Notes under the pieces: generated by a model
Seen by the model: the letters and a program-made list of their open reading frames with translations, nothing else
Told to the model about the DNA's origin: nothing
Databases searched by the model: none
Shown: positions 53,536-62,587 of the stretch, piece after piece
How the letters are laid out: every line of letters starts with the position of its first letter
Position numbering within the stretch: the stretch's first letter is position 1
Program-made: the position numbers and the translations under genes
From: Paludibacteraceae bacterium
Lineage (GTDB): Bacteria > Bacteroidota > Bacteroidia > Bacteroidales > Paludibacteraceae
NCBI GenBank assembly: GCA_017451525.1
Contig: JAFTOD010000001.1
Location: 248,001-312,000 of the forward strand
DNA: 64,000 bases
Direction: 5' to 3'

Positions 53536-54272
53536 TGTCATCCATTCTTTCCACATGTTCACGAGCAATCTTGGAGGTTTTGTTCCCTTCTTGCTGTGCT
53601 GCTTGTGGTCATAAATTAGTACAAGAGGAGCAGACCATCTGCTCCTCTTGTCTTGCTGCCATCACACGAACAGAACATGCAATTATTCCTAACAATGGCA
53701 TTGATATGCTATTTGCGGAATTGATGCACTCTGAGAAAGCACATATTCGCTATGTACATGGAGCAGCATTTGCATATTACAACCGTGAACGCGGACAAAC
53801 ACTACGTTCCTTAATAGAAAAAGGCAAGTTTGGGCCACATCCTAATCCACAGATTTTCTATTTATTAGGACGTTTAGCAGCTCAAGAATACATTGATGCC
53901 GACTTATGGGATAATGTAGATGCGCTAGTGCCCGTTCCGTTGCACTCTAGCCGTTTGCGTCAGCGAGGCTTTAATCAAGCGGAATACATTTGTCGAGGTA
54001 TAAGCGATGTGTTGCACATCCCTATTGATACCACACATTTAGTGCGTACCTATAACAATTCACACCAATCACAATCCGAGTTTGAAAAGCGTAAAGACAA
54101 CGTGAAGGACTTATTTGTCATTCTCCACCCCGAAGAATGGAAGAAAAAACATATCCTTCTGGTAGATGACGTGATTACTTCAGGTGCGACAATGTTTGAA
54201 TGTATCAAAAAAACAACGCCTATCCGCGGTTGTTGGATAAGCGTTTTCGCATTAGGTTGGGCACATAATTAA
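53535..54272 (+). CDS. comFC: ComFC-like phosphoribosyltransferase
   Basis: 245 aa. N-terminal zinc-finger-like cysteines (CCAACGHKLV...ICSSCL), then a type I phosphoribosyltransferase fold: VPVPLHSSRLRQRGFNQAE and the PRPP-binding ILLVDDVITSGATM. Homologues (ComFC/GntX) act in uptake-associated DNA processing, but the reaction is not defined in this phylum. Its ATG shares one base with the stop of the upstream gene. It converges on the DedA gene with an 8-bp gap. Confidence 0.88.
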   Translation: MSSILSTCSRAILEVLFPSCCAACGHKLVQEEQTICSSCLAAITRTEHAIIPNNGIDMLFAELMHSEKAHIRYVHGAAFAYYNRERGQTLRSLIEKGKFGPHPNPQIFYLLGRLAAQEYIDADLWDNVDALVPVPLHSSRLRQRGFNQAEYICRGISDVLHIPIDTTHLVRTYNNSHQSQSEFEKRKDNVKDLFVILHPEEWKKKHILLVDDVITSGATMFECIKKTTPIRGCWISVFALGWAHN

Positions 54273-54277
54273 TCTTG

Positions 54278-54301
54278 CCTCTAACCTTTCACCTTTTTAA
54301 C
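54278..54301. repeat. 8-bp tandem array at the 3' end of the DedA gene
   Basis: Minus-strand units GTTAAAAA, GGTGAAAG, GTTAGAGG encode the final VKKVKG and contain the stop codon (54283-54281). Confidence 0.6.
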
Positions 54302-55030
54302 TACTGTTTTCACCACAAAATACACTACCACCACGCCCAGCAGTGCCATGATGGCGATGCTCAGTTCGTGGCTATACTCGTGAATAAGGTCCATTTGACC
54401 GTGAGCGATGTAGCCCAACAAAGCTAAAATCACATTCCAAATACTTGCTCCCAAGAAAGTGTATAGCAAGAACTGACCGAAATTCATCTTGCTCAGTCCA
54501 GCAGGGATACTGATGAGTTGGCGAATGCCAGGAATAAGACGACCTACGAAGGTACTCACCTTGCCATGATCATTGAAGTAATCCTCTGCTTTCTTCACTT
54601 TCTCCGATGACAACAAACAGAGATGTCCCACCTTGCTATCTGCAAACGCATAGATGATAGGACGACCAAGCCACATAGCCAAAAAGTAATTGATGATAGC
54701 TCCAAGCAACGCGCCGATTGTACCAAAAAGAACAATCAACAGCACATTTAGTATGTAGTTATCGGTCACATGCAGCGTGCTCTCTTCTTTACCTGCCACA
54801 TAAGCTGCGGGAGGAATTACCACCTCGCTCGGGAAAGGAATAAAAGACGACTCCACCGTCATCAACAGTGTGATACTCAGGTAGTTCATATTGTTTGCAT
54901 ACCAATTTTCCACCTTCATAAGCATGCTCTCTTCTTGAGGTGCAGCCACAGTAGTGTCATTGACAATTTGCGCATTAGCGCCAAAAACGATAGTTGCAAA
55001 TAATGCAAATAAAATAACAAGTCTTTTCAT
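54281..55030 (-). CDS. DedA family membrane protein with N-terminal signal peptide
   Basis: 249 aa. A signal-peptide-like N-terminus (MKRLVILFALFATIVFGANAQ) and a short periplasmic stretch precede the VTT/DedA domain: SSFIPFPSEVVIPPAAYVAG, LGAIINYFLAMWLGRP, and GRLIPGIRQLISIPAGLSKM, the key G-R-x-I-P motif. DedA proteins act as lipid scramblases or flippases for undecaprenyl phosphate and phosphatidylethanolamine. The leading signal peptide is not part of the usual DedA layout. The final residues are encoded by an 8-bp array. Confidence 0.88.
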   Translation of the reverse strand: MKRLVILFALFATIVFGANAQIVNDTTVAAPQEESMLMKVENWYANNMNYLSITLLMTVESSFIPFPSEVVIPPAAYVAGKEESTLHVTDNYILNVLLIVLFGTIGALLGAIINYFLAMWLGRPIIYAFADSKVGHLCLLSSEKVKKAEDYFNDHGKVSTFVGRLIPGIRQLISIPAGLSKMNFGQFLLYTFLGASIWNVILALLGYIAHGQMDLIHEYSHELSIAIMALLGVVVVYFVVKTVVKKVKG

Positions 55031-55065
55031 ATATAACTATATTCTCCTAAACTCTAAACGCCAAA
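55031..55065. repeat. GTTTAGAG-type spacer between korB and the DedA gene
   Basis: Minus strand: AGTTTGGCGTTTAGAGTTTAGGAG, a degenerate 8-9 bp repeat starting at the korB stop codon and ending near the DedA start. Confidence 0.45.
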
Positions 55066-56079
55066 CTACCTCTCCCACTGCTCCAATGTGCTGGTCAATT
55101 GATCAAAAGTCTTCACTTTGCTGTGTTCACGTACTTGCTCAATCTGTTGATTAACAGCCGAATCATACGTTTCTTCCTCCACATTGCGTATCACACCAAG
55201 GGCGATGGGTAATTGAGGCGATGAGGCTGGGATATCTTGCCCCATCATGGCTAGCATACGATGGAGGGTTGGGTCTTGCATGGTAGCATCGTGGGTAAGT
55301 ACGCGTGGATCGTCGGCTGCTACCACAATCAGTTGTGGCATCACTCCTTGAGTATAATCCAATGTCAAACCTTTATTTTTCTCTTTACCAAAAATCATCT
55401 TCTCGCCATGGCGTAGTACGATAGAGTGGTCTGCACGTGTTTCGCGGTCGGATATCCATGAGTGGGTGCCGTTGTTGAAAATCACGCAGTTAACCAAACA
55501 TTCTATTACACTTGCTCCTTTGTGCCGATGACCTGCCACCATACATTCTACTGTAGTAGGCATATCTACATCCAACGTACGAGCGAAGAACGTGCCACGC
55601 GCACCAAGTACCAATTCCGCAGGGATAAAAGGTCGCTCTACTGTGCCGTAAGGACTCGACTTACTCACAAATCCTTTGGGCGAGGTAGGTGAATACTGCC
55701 CCTTGGTCAGTCCGTATATCCTATTATTAAATAGGCAGATATTCAAATCCACGTTCCTGCGTAGCTCATGGATAAAGTGATTGCCACCGATGGCAAGGCA
55801 GTCGCCATCGCCTGTCATCTGCCATACACTGAGCTCGGGATGACTGGTCTTCACTCCTGTTGCGATAGCAGCCCCACGACCGTGAATCGTATTAAAACCA
55901 TACGTATTCAAATAATGTGGCATACGGCTCGAACAACCGATACCCGAGATAACCACTGTCTGATGAGTAGGCACACCCACTTCCGCCATGGCTTTTTGCA
56001 GTGCCATGCAGATAGCATGGTCGCCACAACCAGGGCAAAACTTTACATATTGATTGCTCTTAAATTGACTTGCTTCCAT
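55066..56079 (-). CDS. korB: 2-oxoacid:ferredoxin oxidoreductase, beta subunit
   Basis: 337 aa. Thiamine-diphosphate subunit that decarboxylates 2-oxoglutarate (or a related 2-oxoacid) and reduces ferredoxin. KFCPGCGDHAICMALQKA supplies the conserved CxxC-containing N-terminus, and GDGDCLAIGGNHFIHELRRN with LCLFNN-like NICLFNNRIYGLTKGQ is the ThDP/Mg motif. A separate ferredoxin subunit is not seen nearby. It follows korA by 8 bp. 2-oxoglutarate is the likely substrate by family resemblance. Confidence 0.92.
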   Translation of the reverse strand: MEASQFKSNQYVKFCPGCGDHAICMALQKAMAEVGVPTHQTVVISGIGCSSRMPHYLNTYGFNTIHGRGAAIATGVKTSHPELSVWQMTGDGDCLAIGGNHFIHELRRNVDLNICLFNNRIYGLTKGQYSPTSPKGFVSKSSPYGTVERPFIPAELVLGARGTFFARTLDVDMPTTVECMVAGHRHKGASVIECLVNCVIFNNGTHSWISDRETRADHSIVLRHGEKMIFGKEKNKGLTLDYTQGVMPQLIVVAADDPRVLTHDATMQDPTLHRMLAMMGQDIPASSPQLPIALGVIRNVEEETYDSAVNQQIEQVREHSKVKTFDQLTSTLEQWER

Positions 56080-56087
56080 ACTATGAT

Positions 56088-57944
56088 TTATAAGGAGTTT
56101 TTGACAAAGTTAACTATGCGATCGACTGCAAACGGCTGCGCGGTCATTTCGTTGTATTGATCTAATGCAATTCCTTCGATTTGCGAACGCAGGTAAGTGG
56201 CAAACTGTCCGTTGTTTAATTCGCATACCACCAATCGTTTATACTTACGCAGTATATCTGCTGTATTGGCGGGCAGCGGGTGGATATAGTTAAAATGCGC
56301 GAGGGCACAATTCAGTTGCTCTGCAGCAGCGAGCAAGTGTCCCTCTGTACTTCCCCAACCTATCAGCAAAGTGTCGCTATCGGCATTACCCTGTACTTGT
56401 AATGGTGGAAGTTGCTCTGCTACTTGCTCAATCTTAGCTTTTCGTGCCAACACCATACGTTGGTGATTCTCAGGGTTGGTAGAGATGGTGCCTTTGTCTG
56501 CATCGCGCTCCAATCCTATGTTTCGATGTTCATACCCTTCCATGCCTGGATATGCCCAGTAGCGCACGCCACGTTCATCGCGCAAAGCGGGATTATAGTG
56601 TCCCTTTAGTGCTTCTGGCACACTTTGCGGGTGAATATCAGGCAGTTCGCTTAATTTAGGAATACGCCAAAGTCCTGTTCCATTCGCCAAGTAGGTATCT
56701 GTTAGCAATATCACGGGGGTCATATTCTCCAGTGCAATCTTGCATGCTTGATACGCATAATCAAAGCAGTTCGCAGAAGAAGATGCTGCCATTACTACAG
56801 CTGGACATTCGCCATTACGACCATATATTGCTTGCATCAAGTCGGTCTGCTCTGTCTTGGTGGGGAGTCCCGTACTTGGTCCGCCACGCTGCACATCGAT
56901 TACCACCAATGGCAACTCCGCCATCACAGCAAGTCCTATGGCTTCCCCCTTCAAACTGAGTCCAGGTCCCGAAGTGCTTGTAGCTGCCAAGTCACCTGCA
57001 AAAGCTGCACCAATCGCAGTACAAACACCTGCAATCTCATCCTCTGCTTGCACCACCATCACTCCCATATCTTTTCGGGATGCCAGTTCGTGCATGATGT
57101 CGGTGGCTGGGGTGATGGGATAGGACCCCAAAAACAATCGCTTGCCACATTTCTCCGCCGCTGCAATCAATCCCCATGCGGTAGCTTTGTTGCCTGCAAT
57201 AGAGGTATAAGTTCCCTTGGGCAAGTCATGTGACTTCTCCACGTTCATCGTTTGGATATTCAGAGCAAGGTTATTGCCATAGTTATATCCGTCGGTCAGT
57301 ACTTTCACGTTCGGAGCAATCAGTTGAGGCTTCTTTTGGAATTTACTCTCCAAGAATGCGGTAGCCTTATCTACAGGACGATTAAAAAGCCAGCACACCA
57401 AACCCAACGCAAACATATTACGTGATTTGAGCATGGTTTTATTATCCAGCCCCATGTCTTTCAAACTCTCTTTGGTGAGTTGAGTTAGGGCTACAGGAAT
57501 AATCTGTACGGACTCAGGAATCCCAAGTTCGGTAAAAGGATTGTCTGTCGTATAGAGTGCTTTTTCGAGGTCTTTTGCTGTCAGCGAATCAGTATCCACT
57601 AATATCACTGCATCACGTTTAAACATCGAACTCTTTTCTTCCCACAAGGCACCTGCTTGGTTGAATTTCGAGCCAAGTGCACACACCTTAAGTGCAGCAG
57701 CATTCATCGCTACTATCACATCTGCTTGATCTCCAGGAGTATATACTCCCGTACCTAATTGCACTTGAAAACCGCTTACTCCACCCAGAGTGCCTTGTGG
57801 AGCACGAATCTCTGCTGGAAAATCGGGCAAGGTACTAATCTCGTTACCCAAGATAGCACTCAACGAAGCAAACATCGTGCCAGTCAGTTGCATGCCGTCA
57901 CCAGAATCTCCACAGAAACGAACTACTACATGTTGCTTTTGCAT
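56088..57944 (-). CDS. korA: 2-oxoacid:ferredoxin oxidoreductase, fused gamma-alpha subunit
   Basis: 618 aa from the ATG at 57944 (MQKQHVVVRFCGDSGDGM); the frame continues upstream over the promoter but that part is not coding. Residues 1-190 are the gamma domain (FCGDSGDGMQLTGTMFA, LPDFPAEIRAPQGT), and 210-618 the alpha domain (GSYPITPATDIMHEL, GPGLSLKGEAIGLAVMAELP, QRGGPSTGLPTKTEQ). The fusion is standard in Bacteroidota. First gene of the korAB operon, in central carbon metabolism (reductive/oxidative TCA branch). Confidence 0.94.
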   Translation of the reverse strand: MQKQHVVVRFCGDSGDGMQLTGTMFASLSAILGNEISTLPDFPAEIRAPQGTLGGVSGFQVQLGTGVYTPGDQADVIVAMNAAALKVCALGSKFNQAGALWEEKSSMFKRDAVILVDTDSLTAKDLEKALYTTDNPFTELGIPESVQIIPVALTQLTKESLKDMGLDNKTMLKSRNMFALGLVCWLFNRPVDKATAFLESKFQKKPQLIAPNVKVLTDGYNYGNNLALNIQTMNVEKSHDLPKGTYTSIAGNKATAWGLIAAAEKCGKRLFLGSYPITPATDIMHELASRKDMGVMVVQAEDEIAGVCTAIGAAFAGDLAATSTSGPGLSLKGEAIGLAVMAELPLVVIDVQRGGPSTGLPTKTEQTDLMQAIYGRNGECPAVVMAASSSANCFDYAYQACKIALENMTPVILLTDTYLANGTGLWRIPKLSELPDIHPQSVPEALKGHYNPALRDERGVRYWAYPGMEGYEHRNIGLERDADKGTISTNPENHQRMVLARKAKIEQVAEQLPPLQVQGNADSDTLLIGWGSTEGHLLAAAEQLNCALAHFNYIHPLPANTADILRKYKRLVVCELNNGQFATYLRSQIEGIALDQYNEMTAQPFAVDRIVNFVKNSL

Positions 57945-58000
57945 ATAATAAATACATTTATACAAACCATTGGTATGGTTATATGTCACAAAATAACTTG

Positions 58001-58031
58001 CAAAATTACAATAAAATTTGCACATATGCAA
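58001..58031 (-). promoter_or_regulatory. Promoter of korAB with dyad at -33
   Basis: Minus strand: TTG (58031-58029), 20 nt, TAATTTTG (58008-58001). TTTGCA-tatg-TGCAAA (58032-58017) overlaps the -33; its centre is 16.5 bp from the -7 TA. Confidence 0.75.
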
Positions 58032-58296
58032 ATTTCTTTACAAAAAACATATCCTCTCCCACTCTTTTATATTTTTTCCAATCCTATACCCCTTATAACT
58101 TTTCGAGACATAAAGCGAACGCTCACCTCAGATGGGGTGAGAGTTTTTGCTCGCTATTGCTTTTTACGGGGTTCTATAAGCGCCACGAATAGTGCGGTTA
58201 TTGTCTGGTTATTGTGCGGTAATAGTGCGGTGCGAGCAGGGATCCTAAAAAAACATCGCGAGTAATTCTGCACCACTATATTGTTAGGCACGAAAA
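58032..58296. other. korA-fprA divergent intergenic region
   Basis: No gene in about 330 bp between the two promoters. It contains a hairpin CTCACC/GGTGAG followed by AGTTTTTG (58122-58148), which looks like a plus-strand terminator without an upstream plus-strand gene, and the 11-bp array at 58192. Confidence 0.4.
58192..58235. repeat. 11-bp tandem array, four units
   Basis: GTGCGGTTATT, GTCTGGTTATT, GTGCGGTAATA, GTGCGGTGCGA at an exact 11-bp period. Confidence 0.85.
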
Positions 58297-58327
58297 TTGT
58301 ATATCTCAAAAAAAAGTAGTACCTTTG
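58297..58327 (+). promoter_or_regulatory. Promoter of fprA
   Basis: TTG (58297-58299), 20 nt, TACCTTTG (58320-58327), giving a leader of about 25 nt before the ATG at 58359. Confidence 0.8.
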
Positions 58328-58358
58328 CAGCGAAATTATAAACAAAAATATTACGAAT

Positions 58359-59513
58359 ATGTACAGCAATAAAATACAATATATCGGTTGCAATGATGCC
58401 ACATTGGATTTGTTTGAGAGTCAATATCCCCTCTCGGAAGGTATGTGCTACAATAGTTATCTACTCTGTGGCGAGAAAACAGCCGTGATGGATAGCGTAG
58501 ATGCCAGAAAAACAGACGAGTGGTTGCAAAAACTGAAAACAAAAAGCGCAGAACTTCAAACCAGCATTGACTACCTGATTGTCCAGCACATGGAACCCGA
58601 TCACAGCGGGTCAATCGGTGCATTCTTGGAGCAATACCCCAACGCCACCGTAGTAGGCAGCAAGGCGGCATTGCAGTTCATGGAGCAATTTGGCTACAAG
58701 CCACAAAACACACTGCTGGTTAAAGCAGGCGACACACTCGAATTGGGCGGACTGACATTGCACTTCATCGCAGCACAAATGGTGCATTGGCCCGAAGTGA
58801 TGATGAGTTATTGCCCTGAAGAGAAAACACTCTTCTCGGCAGATGCATTTGGCTCGTTCGGTGTGCGCAATGCACATCCAGACAATTGGGCAGATGAAGC
58901 CCGCCGCTACTACACAAATATCTGTGGCAAGTATGGTATGCCTGTAAGCATGGTACTGAGCAAGATACAGTTGCTGGATATCCAAACCATCGCACCGCTG
59001 CATGGTTGCGTATTGGATGGCGAACAAATGGCAGAAGCCCTGCGACTATACGGCATTTGGAGTAGTTATGGCGTGGAGAGCGAGGGCGTATTGGTTGCAC
59101 ATGCTTCGATACATGGCAACACAGCCAAAGTGGCGCACCGCGTAGCAGAAGCACTACGCGCTAAAGGCGTGGAAGTGAGAGAGATAGACCTCTGCCGAAG
59201 CGACATATCAGAGGCAGTGAGCCAAGCGTTCCGATATGGCAAGATGGTGCTATGCGCATCCAGTTATGATTCGGGCGTCTTTCCACCCATGCATATCTTC
59301 CTATACAAACTGGGCATCAAGGGCTATCAGTCACGCCGCGTGGCACTGGTTGAGAACGGCACATGGGCACCTACCGCAGGCAAGACCATGCGCGGCATGT
59401 TGGAAACGATGAAGAATATCGACATTATAGAACCCACCCTCACCATCCGCAGCGCGTGGAAAGAGGAATACGAGGAGCAACTGCAGACCTTAGTGGAAAG
59501 TATTTCTTTATAA
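58359..59513 (+). CDS. fprA: Class A flavodiiron protein
   Basis: 384 aa. Metallo-beta-lactamase-like diiron domain (1-245) with ligands in HMEPDHSG (about 76-83) and further His/Asp in FSADAFGSFG and PLHGCV, followed by a flavodoxin domain (about 250-384) with the FMN-binding VAHASIHGNTAKVA. These enzymes reduce O2 to water or NO to N2O and protect anaerobes. Both domains look complete; there is no rubredoxin extension. Its stop codon shares the palindrome TTATAA with the stop of the convergent yjjG-like gene. Confidence 0.93.
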   Translation: MYSNKIQYIGCNDATLDLFESQYPLSEGMCYNSYLLCGEKTAVMDSVDARKTDEWLQKLKTKSAELQTSIDYLIVQHMEPDHSGSIGAFLEQYPNATVVGSKAALQFMEQFGYKPQNTLLVKAGDTLELGGLTLHFIAAQMVHWPEVMMSYCPEEKTLFSADAFGSFGVRNAHPDNWADEARRYYTNICGKYGMPVSMVLSKIQLLDIQTIAPLHGCVLDGEQMAEALRLYGIWSSYGVESEGVLVAHASIHGNTAKVAHRVAEALRAKGVEVREIDLCRSDISEAVSQAFRYGKMVLCASSYDSGVFPPMHIFLYKLGIKGYQSRRVALVENGTWAPTAGKTMRGMLETMKNIDIIEPTLTIRSAWKEEYEEQLQTLVESISL

Positions 59514-60263
59514 AATCTCCATCACCTCAGATAGTGACTGGACGAGATAAGTGGCAGACTGCCCTTCGGGAAGTGGATATTTGGATTTACGAATCCAAAT
59601 CTGGTCAATACCAGCATTGATAGCCCCTTGTATATCCGAGTTCCATGAGTCGCCTATCATGACAGTTTCTGCTGCCGATACACCATTCATACGCAGTGCC
59701 TCCTCATAGATACGTGGATTGGGTTTCTGGCAACCCACTTCCTCACTCAACACGATATGCGAGAAGCAGTCTCGTAGTCCGCTTTTGTCAAACTTCTCGT
59801 ACTGCACTTCTATAAAACCATTGGTCACCACCGTCAGCGGATATTTCTTCGCCAAGTAACGCACCAACTCCTCAGCCCCAGGCAATAAGGAGAAGTATTT
59901 CGTTGTCAAATGCAGAAAATCCTCGCTCATCTGCTCCGCAAGAGCAGAAAGTGTAGTGTAGAATTGTGTAGAATTGTGTTGTGTGGTGGAAAATTGTATT
60001 TGTGAAGCTACTTTAGTACCGTGTAACAAAGGGTACAGAAAGCGATCTACACGCAAAAATTCTTTGGTTACTAAGTCCTTACCATATTTATCCCACAATT
60101 CAATATTATGCGGTTTGTAGAGCGATACGAACTCCTCATGCGAAGCAAAATAGTCACTTAATTTGTACTTGTCGTACATCTCTTGGAGTGCTCGCTTCGC
60201 GGCACCAACAAAATCCCCTATTGTATCATCCCAGTCGATAAAGACTGCTTTGTACTGCTTCAT
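59508..60263 (-). CDS. YjjG family HAD hydrolase (nucleotidase-like)
   Basis: 251 aa from the ATG at 60263 (MKQYKAVFIDWDDTIGDF); the longer frame overlaps ruvB and is not used. HAD motifs I (DWDDTIGDF), II (VVTNGF), III (Lys in GCQKPNP) and IV (MIGDSWNSDIQGA) are intact, with an alpha-helical cap between I and II. The YjjG group dephosphorylates noncanonical pyrimidine nucleotides. An FSTTQHNSTQFYTTLS segment in the cap is encoded by a 10-bp tandem repeat and looks inserted. 1 bp after ruvB. Confidence 0.87.
   Translation of the reverse strand: MKQYKAVFIDWDDTIGDFVGAAKRALQEMYDKYKLSDYFASHEEFVSLYKPHNIELWDKYGKDLVTKEFLRVDRFLYPLLHGTKVASQIQFSTTQHNSTQFYTTLSALAEQMSEDFLHLTTKYFSLLPGAEELVRYLAKKYPLTVVTNGFIEVQYEKFDKSGLRDCFSHIVLSEEVGCQKPNPRIYEEALRMNGVSAAETVMIGDSWNSDIQGAINAGIDQIWIRKSKYPLPEGQSATYLVQSLSEVMEIL
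59951..59986. repeat. 10-bp tandem repeat inside the yjjG-like gene
   Basis: GTGTAGAATT occurs twice in tandem (59957-59976), preceded by GTGTA and followed by GTGTTGTGTGG. On the coding strand it gives the Thr/Ser/Gln/Asn-rich segment of the cap domain. Confidence 0.7.
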
Positions 60264-60264
60264 A

Positions 60265-61284
60265 TTAGAACTCCAGTGTAATCTGCCCATTGACAAGCGG
60301 TGTCTTACCGAGGTGTTTGTATGCCAATTCGGTGGCTTCACGACCGCGAGGAGTGCGTTTGATAAAGCCTTCTTTGATGAGGTATGGCTCATAGACATCT
60401 TCTATCGTGCCTGCATCTTCACCCATAGCAGTAGCGATGGTATTCAAGCCGACAGGTCCGCCTTTGAACTTATCAATGATGGTGCTAAGCAACTTATTAT
60501 CAATCTCATCCAGACCAAAGGTGTCAATATTCAATGCCTCTAAGGCATAACGCGCAATCTCCAGGTCGATGGCTCCATTGCCCTTTACTTGTGCAAAGTC
60601 ACGCACACGACGGAGCAAGGCGTTAGCAATACGAGGGGTACCACGACTGCGGCGCGCGATTTCGGCTGCTGCTTTGCTGTCAATATGGATACCCAAAAGT
60701 CGCGCACTACGCTCTACAATGCCAGCAAGGATATGTGCATCGTAGTACTCCAAATGGCAATTGATACCAAAACGCGCACGCAATGGGCTAGTCAGCAGAC
60801 CGCTACGAGTGGTAGCACCAATGAGTGTGAACTTATTGAGGTCGATTTGTATCGTACGGGCAGAAGGTCCCTTATCTATCATAATATCAATGCGATAGTC
60901 TTCCATCGCAGAATAGAGATACTCCTCTACAATAGAAGAAAGGCGATGAATCTCATCAATAAAAAGCACATCGTTTTCCTCAAGCGAAGTAAGCAATCCC
61001 GCCAAATCGCCTGGTTTATCAAGCACAGGACCTGAAGTAACCTTAAACCCTACCCCCAATTCGTTGGCAATGATATTGCTGAGCGTGGTCTTACCCAATC
61101 CCGGAGGTCCAAAAAGGAGCACATGATCAAGCGATTCGCCACGCATACGTGCCGCTTCCACAAAGATACGCAAGTTGCTGACAATCTTGGATTGGCCTGC
61201 AAAATCATCAAAACGCAAAGGACGCAAGGCATTGTCTTGCTCCTTCTCGGTCATTTGTCCTCTTATATCAAAATTCTCATTCAT
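60265..61284 (-). CDS. ruvB: Holliday junction branch-migration helicase RuvB
   Basis: 339 aa. AAA+ motor of RuvAB. N-terminal [18 protein letters not shown], Walker [19 protein letters not shown], Walker [21 protein letters not shown] (as FIDEIHRL), sensor 1 GATTRSG, arginine-finger region PLRARFG, and the C-terminal winged helix ([26 protein letters not shown]). Overlaps the GldA-like gene by 8 nt and is followed 1 bp later by the HAD gene. Confidence 0.97.
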   Translation of the reverse strand: MNENFDIRGQMTEKEQDNALRPLRFDDFAGQSKIVSNLRIFVEAARMRGESLDHVLLFGPPGLGKTTLSNIIANELGVGFKVTSGPVLDKPGDLAGLLTSLEENDVLFIDEIHRLSSIVEEYLYSAMEDYRIDIMIDKGPSARTIQIDLNKFTLIGATTRSGLLTSPLRARFGINCHLEYYDAHILAGIVERSARLLGIHIDSKAAAEIARRSRGTPRIANALLRRVRDFAQVKGNGAIDLEIARYALEALNIDTFGLDEIDNKLLSTIIDKFKGGPVGLNTIATAMGEDAGTIEDVYEPYLIKEGFIKRTPRGREATELAYKHLGKTPLVNGQITLEF

Positions 61285-61936
61285 TCTTTGTCGCTTGCTT
61301 AAACGTTTCCTCCAAATTGTCTATCTCTGCAATAGGTTTGTCCACCTTGATTTCTCCGTGGTCGATAATCACCGCACGTGTACACATCTGCTTGACTTCT
61401 TGTAAAATATGCGTCGATAGAATCACTGTACGTTCTTCGCCCATTTCGCGAATCAAAGCACGTATATCTTCCAATTGATTAGGGTCAAGACCTGTGGTTG
61501 GTTCATCCAATATCAACAACTCAGGATCACCTATCATAGATTGTGCCAAACCGACACGCTGGCGATAGCCCTTGCTGAGTTGTCCAATCTTCTTATTTGC
61601 CTCGCGCTGCAACCCCACTCGTTCAATGAGCTCTTCGACCAATGGTGTAGTGTAAGATTGTTTGCGGAGTCCTACAAAAAAGCGCAGGTACTCACGCACA
61701 TACATATCCTCGTACAACGGATTCTGCTCTGGTAGGAAGCCTATAGACTTAGGCACATGCACCTCTCCGTTGGTGGCATTCCAAACACCAACCATAATCT
61801 TCATCAGCGTAGATTTGCCCGCACCGTTAGGTCCCAACAAGCCCACCACCTCACCATCGTTGATAGTGAGGCAGATGTCTTTCAACACATGTTGCTTGCC
61901 TATATATTTATTAAGATGTTCAATATGTATTGCCAT
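61277..61936 (-). CDS. gldA: GldA-like ABC transporter ATPase
   Basis: 219 aa. Walker [14 protein letters not shown]-loop [13 protein letters not shown], signature [13 protein letters not shown], Walker [14 protein letters not shown] and switch STHILQEV. The [12 protein letters not shown] signature and [15 protein letters not shown] are typical of the GldA group. In gliding Flavobacteriia GldA works with GldFG; no permease gene is adjacent here and the final residues (about 80) are shorter than the usual 300-aa form, so it may be a truncated or partner-less member. Confidence 0.8.
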   Translation of the reverse strand: MAIHIEHLNKYIGKQHVLKDICLTINDGEVVGLLGPNGAGKSTLMKIMVGVWNATNGEVHVPKSIGFLPEQNPLYEDMYVREYLRFFVGLRKQSYTTPLVEELIERVGLQREANKKIGQLSKGYRQRVGLAQSMIGDPELLILDEPTTGLDPNQLEDIRALIREMGEERTVILSTHILQEVKQMCTRAVIIDHGEIKVDKPIAEIDNLEETFKQATKNE

Positions 61937-61957
61937 ACATATCTCAACTAAGAGCGG

Positions 61958-62395
61958 TTAAAAGATGTCCTCAACCTCCAATGTAGGTATGGTGTGATTT
62001 TCTGTATGAACAGGCTCAGAAGTGTGCTCTTCTGCCTGTGCATTTGGACTGCGATAATCAGCAGGTCGATAAAGCACTTGGATATTTTCTGCTATGATTT
62101 CTGTTTTGCGACGCACTTGTCCATCTTTCTCCCATGTACGTGTTTGCAATTTGCCTTCCACATAGAGTTTCATTCCCTTGCGCACATATTTCTCAGCCCA
62201 CTCTGCGAGATTGCGCCACAATACAATAGGATGCCATTCGGTACGATCTGGCACTTGTGTACCATTTTGCATGGTATAACCACGTTCGGTGGTTGCAAGA
62301 TTAAAATTAGCAATAGCTACGCCTCTATCCAAAAAACGAATCTCTGGGTCACTGCCTACGTTACCCACTAAAATAACTTTGTTAACTGATGACAT
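61958..62395 (-). CDS. ssb: Single-stranded DNA-binding protein
   Basis: 145 aa. OB-fold (residues 1-110) with VNKVILVGNVGSDPEIR, FNLATTERGY and RKGMKLYVEGKLQTRTWEKDG, then a short linker and an acidic C-terminal tip (LEVEDIF) that recruits partner proteins; the tip deviates from the usual DDDIPF. First gene of the ssb-gldA-ruvB-yjjG unit. Confidence 0.95.
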   Translation of the reverse strand: MSSVNKVILVGNVGSDPEIRFLDRGVAIANFNLATTERGYTMQNGTQVPDRTEWHPIVLWRNLAEWAEKYVRKGMKLYVEGKLQTRTWEKDGQVRRKTEIIAENIQVLYRPADYRSPNAQAEEHTSEPVHTENHTIPTLEVEDIF

Positions 62396-62406
62396 GATTT
62401 AATACT

Positions 62407-62442
62407 GTTTTAATGGTTTAAAAAGTTCTAAAGGTTTCAATA
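62407..62442. repeat. 9-bp tandem array in the ssb leader
   Basis: GTTTTAATG, GTTTAAAAA, GTTCTAAAG, GTTTCAATA start at 62407, 62416, 62425 and 62434. A GCGCTACGCGC mini-hairpin follows at about 62450. Confidence 0.8.
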
Positions 62443-62479
62443 TTTCACGCGCTACGCGCTATTTCTAGATTCCACGCTG

Positions 62480-62512
62480 CAAAGGTACGAAAATATTTGC
62501 AGGTATGCAAAT
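62480..62512 (-). promoter_or_regulatory. Promoter of ssb with dyad at -33
   Basis: Minus strand: TTG (62510-62508), 20 nt, TACCTTTG (62487-62480). ATTTGCA-tacc-TGCAAAT (62512-62495) overlaps the -33; its centre is 16.5 bp from the -7 TA. Confidence 0.8.
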
Positions 62513-62587
62513 TTTCGGTAAAAAAGTTTTTCTGCCAAAAGAAGAAGGAAAGAAAATGAAAAAAAAACTCATAAATACTATAGTTGT

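Noticed and set aside
61277-61936. Gliding motility system
   Set aside because: Only the GldA-like ATPase is present; no other gld genes occur here, and GldA homologues exist in non-gliding species.
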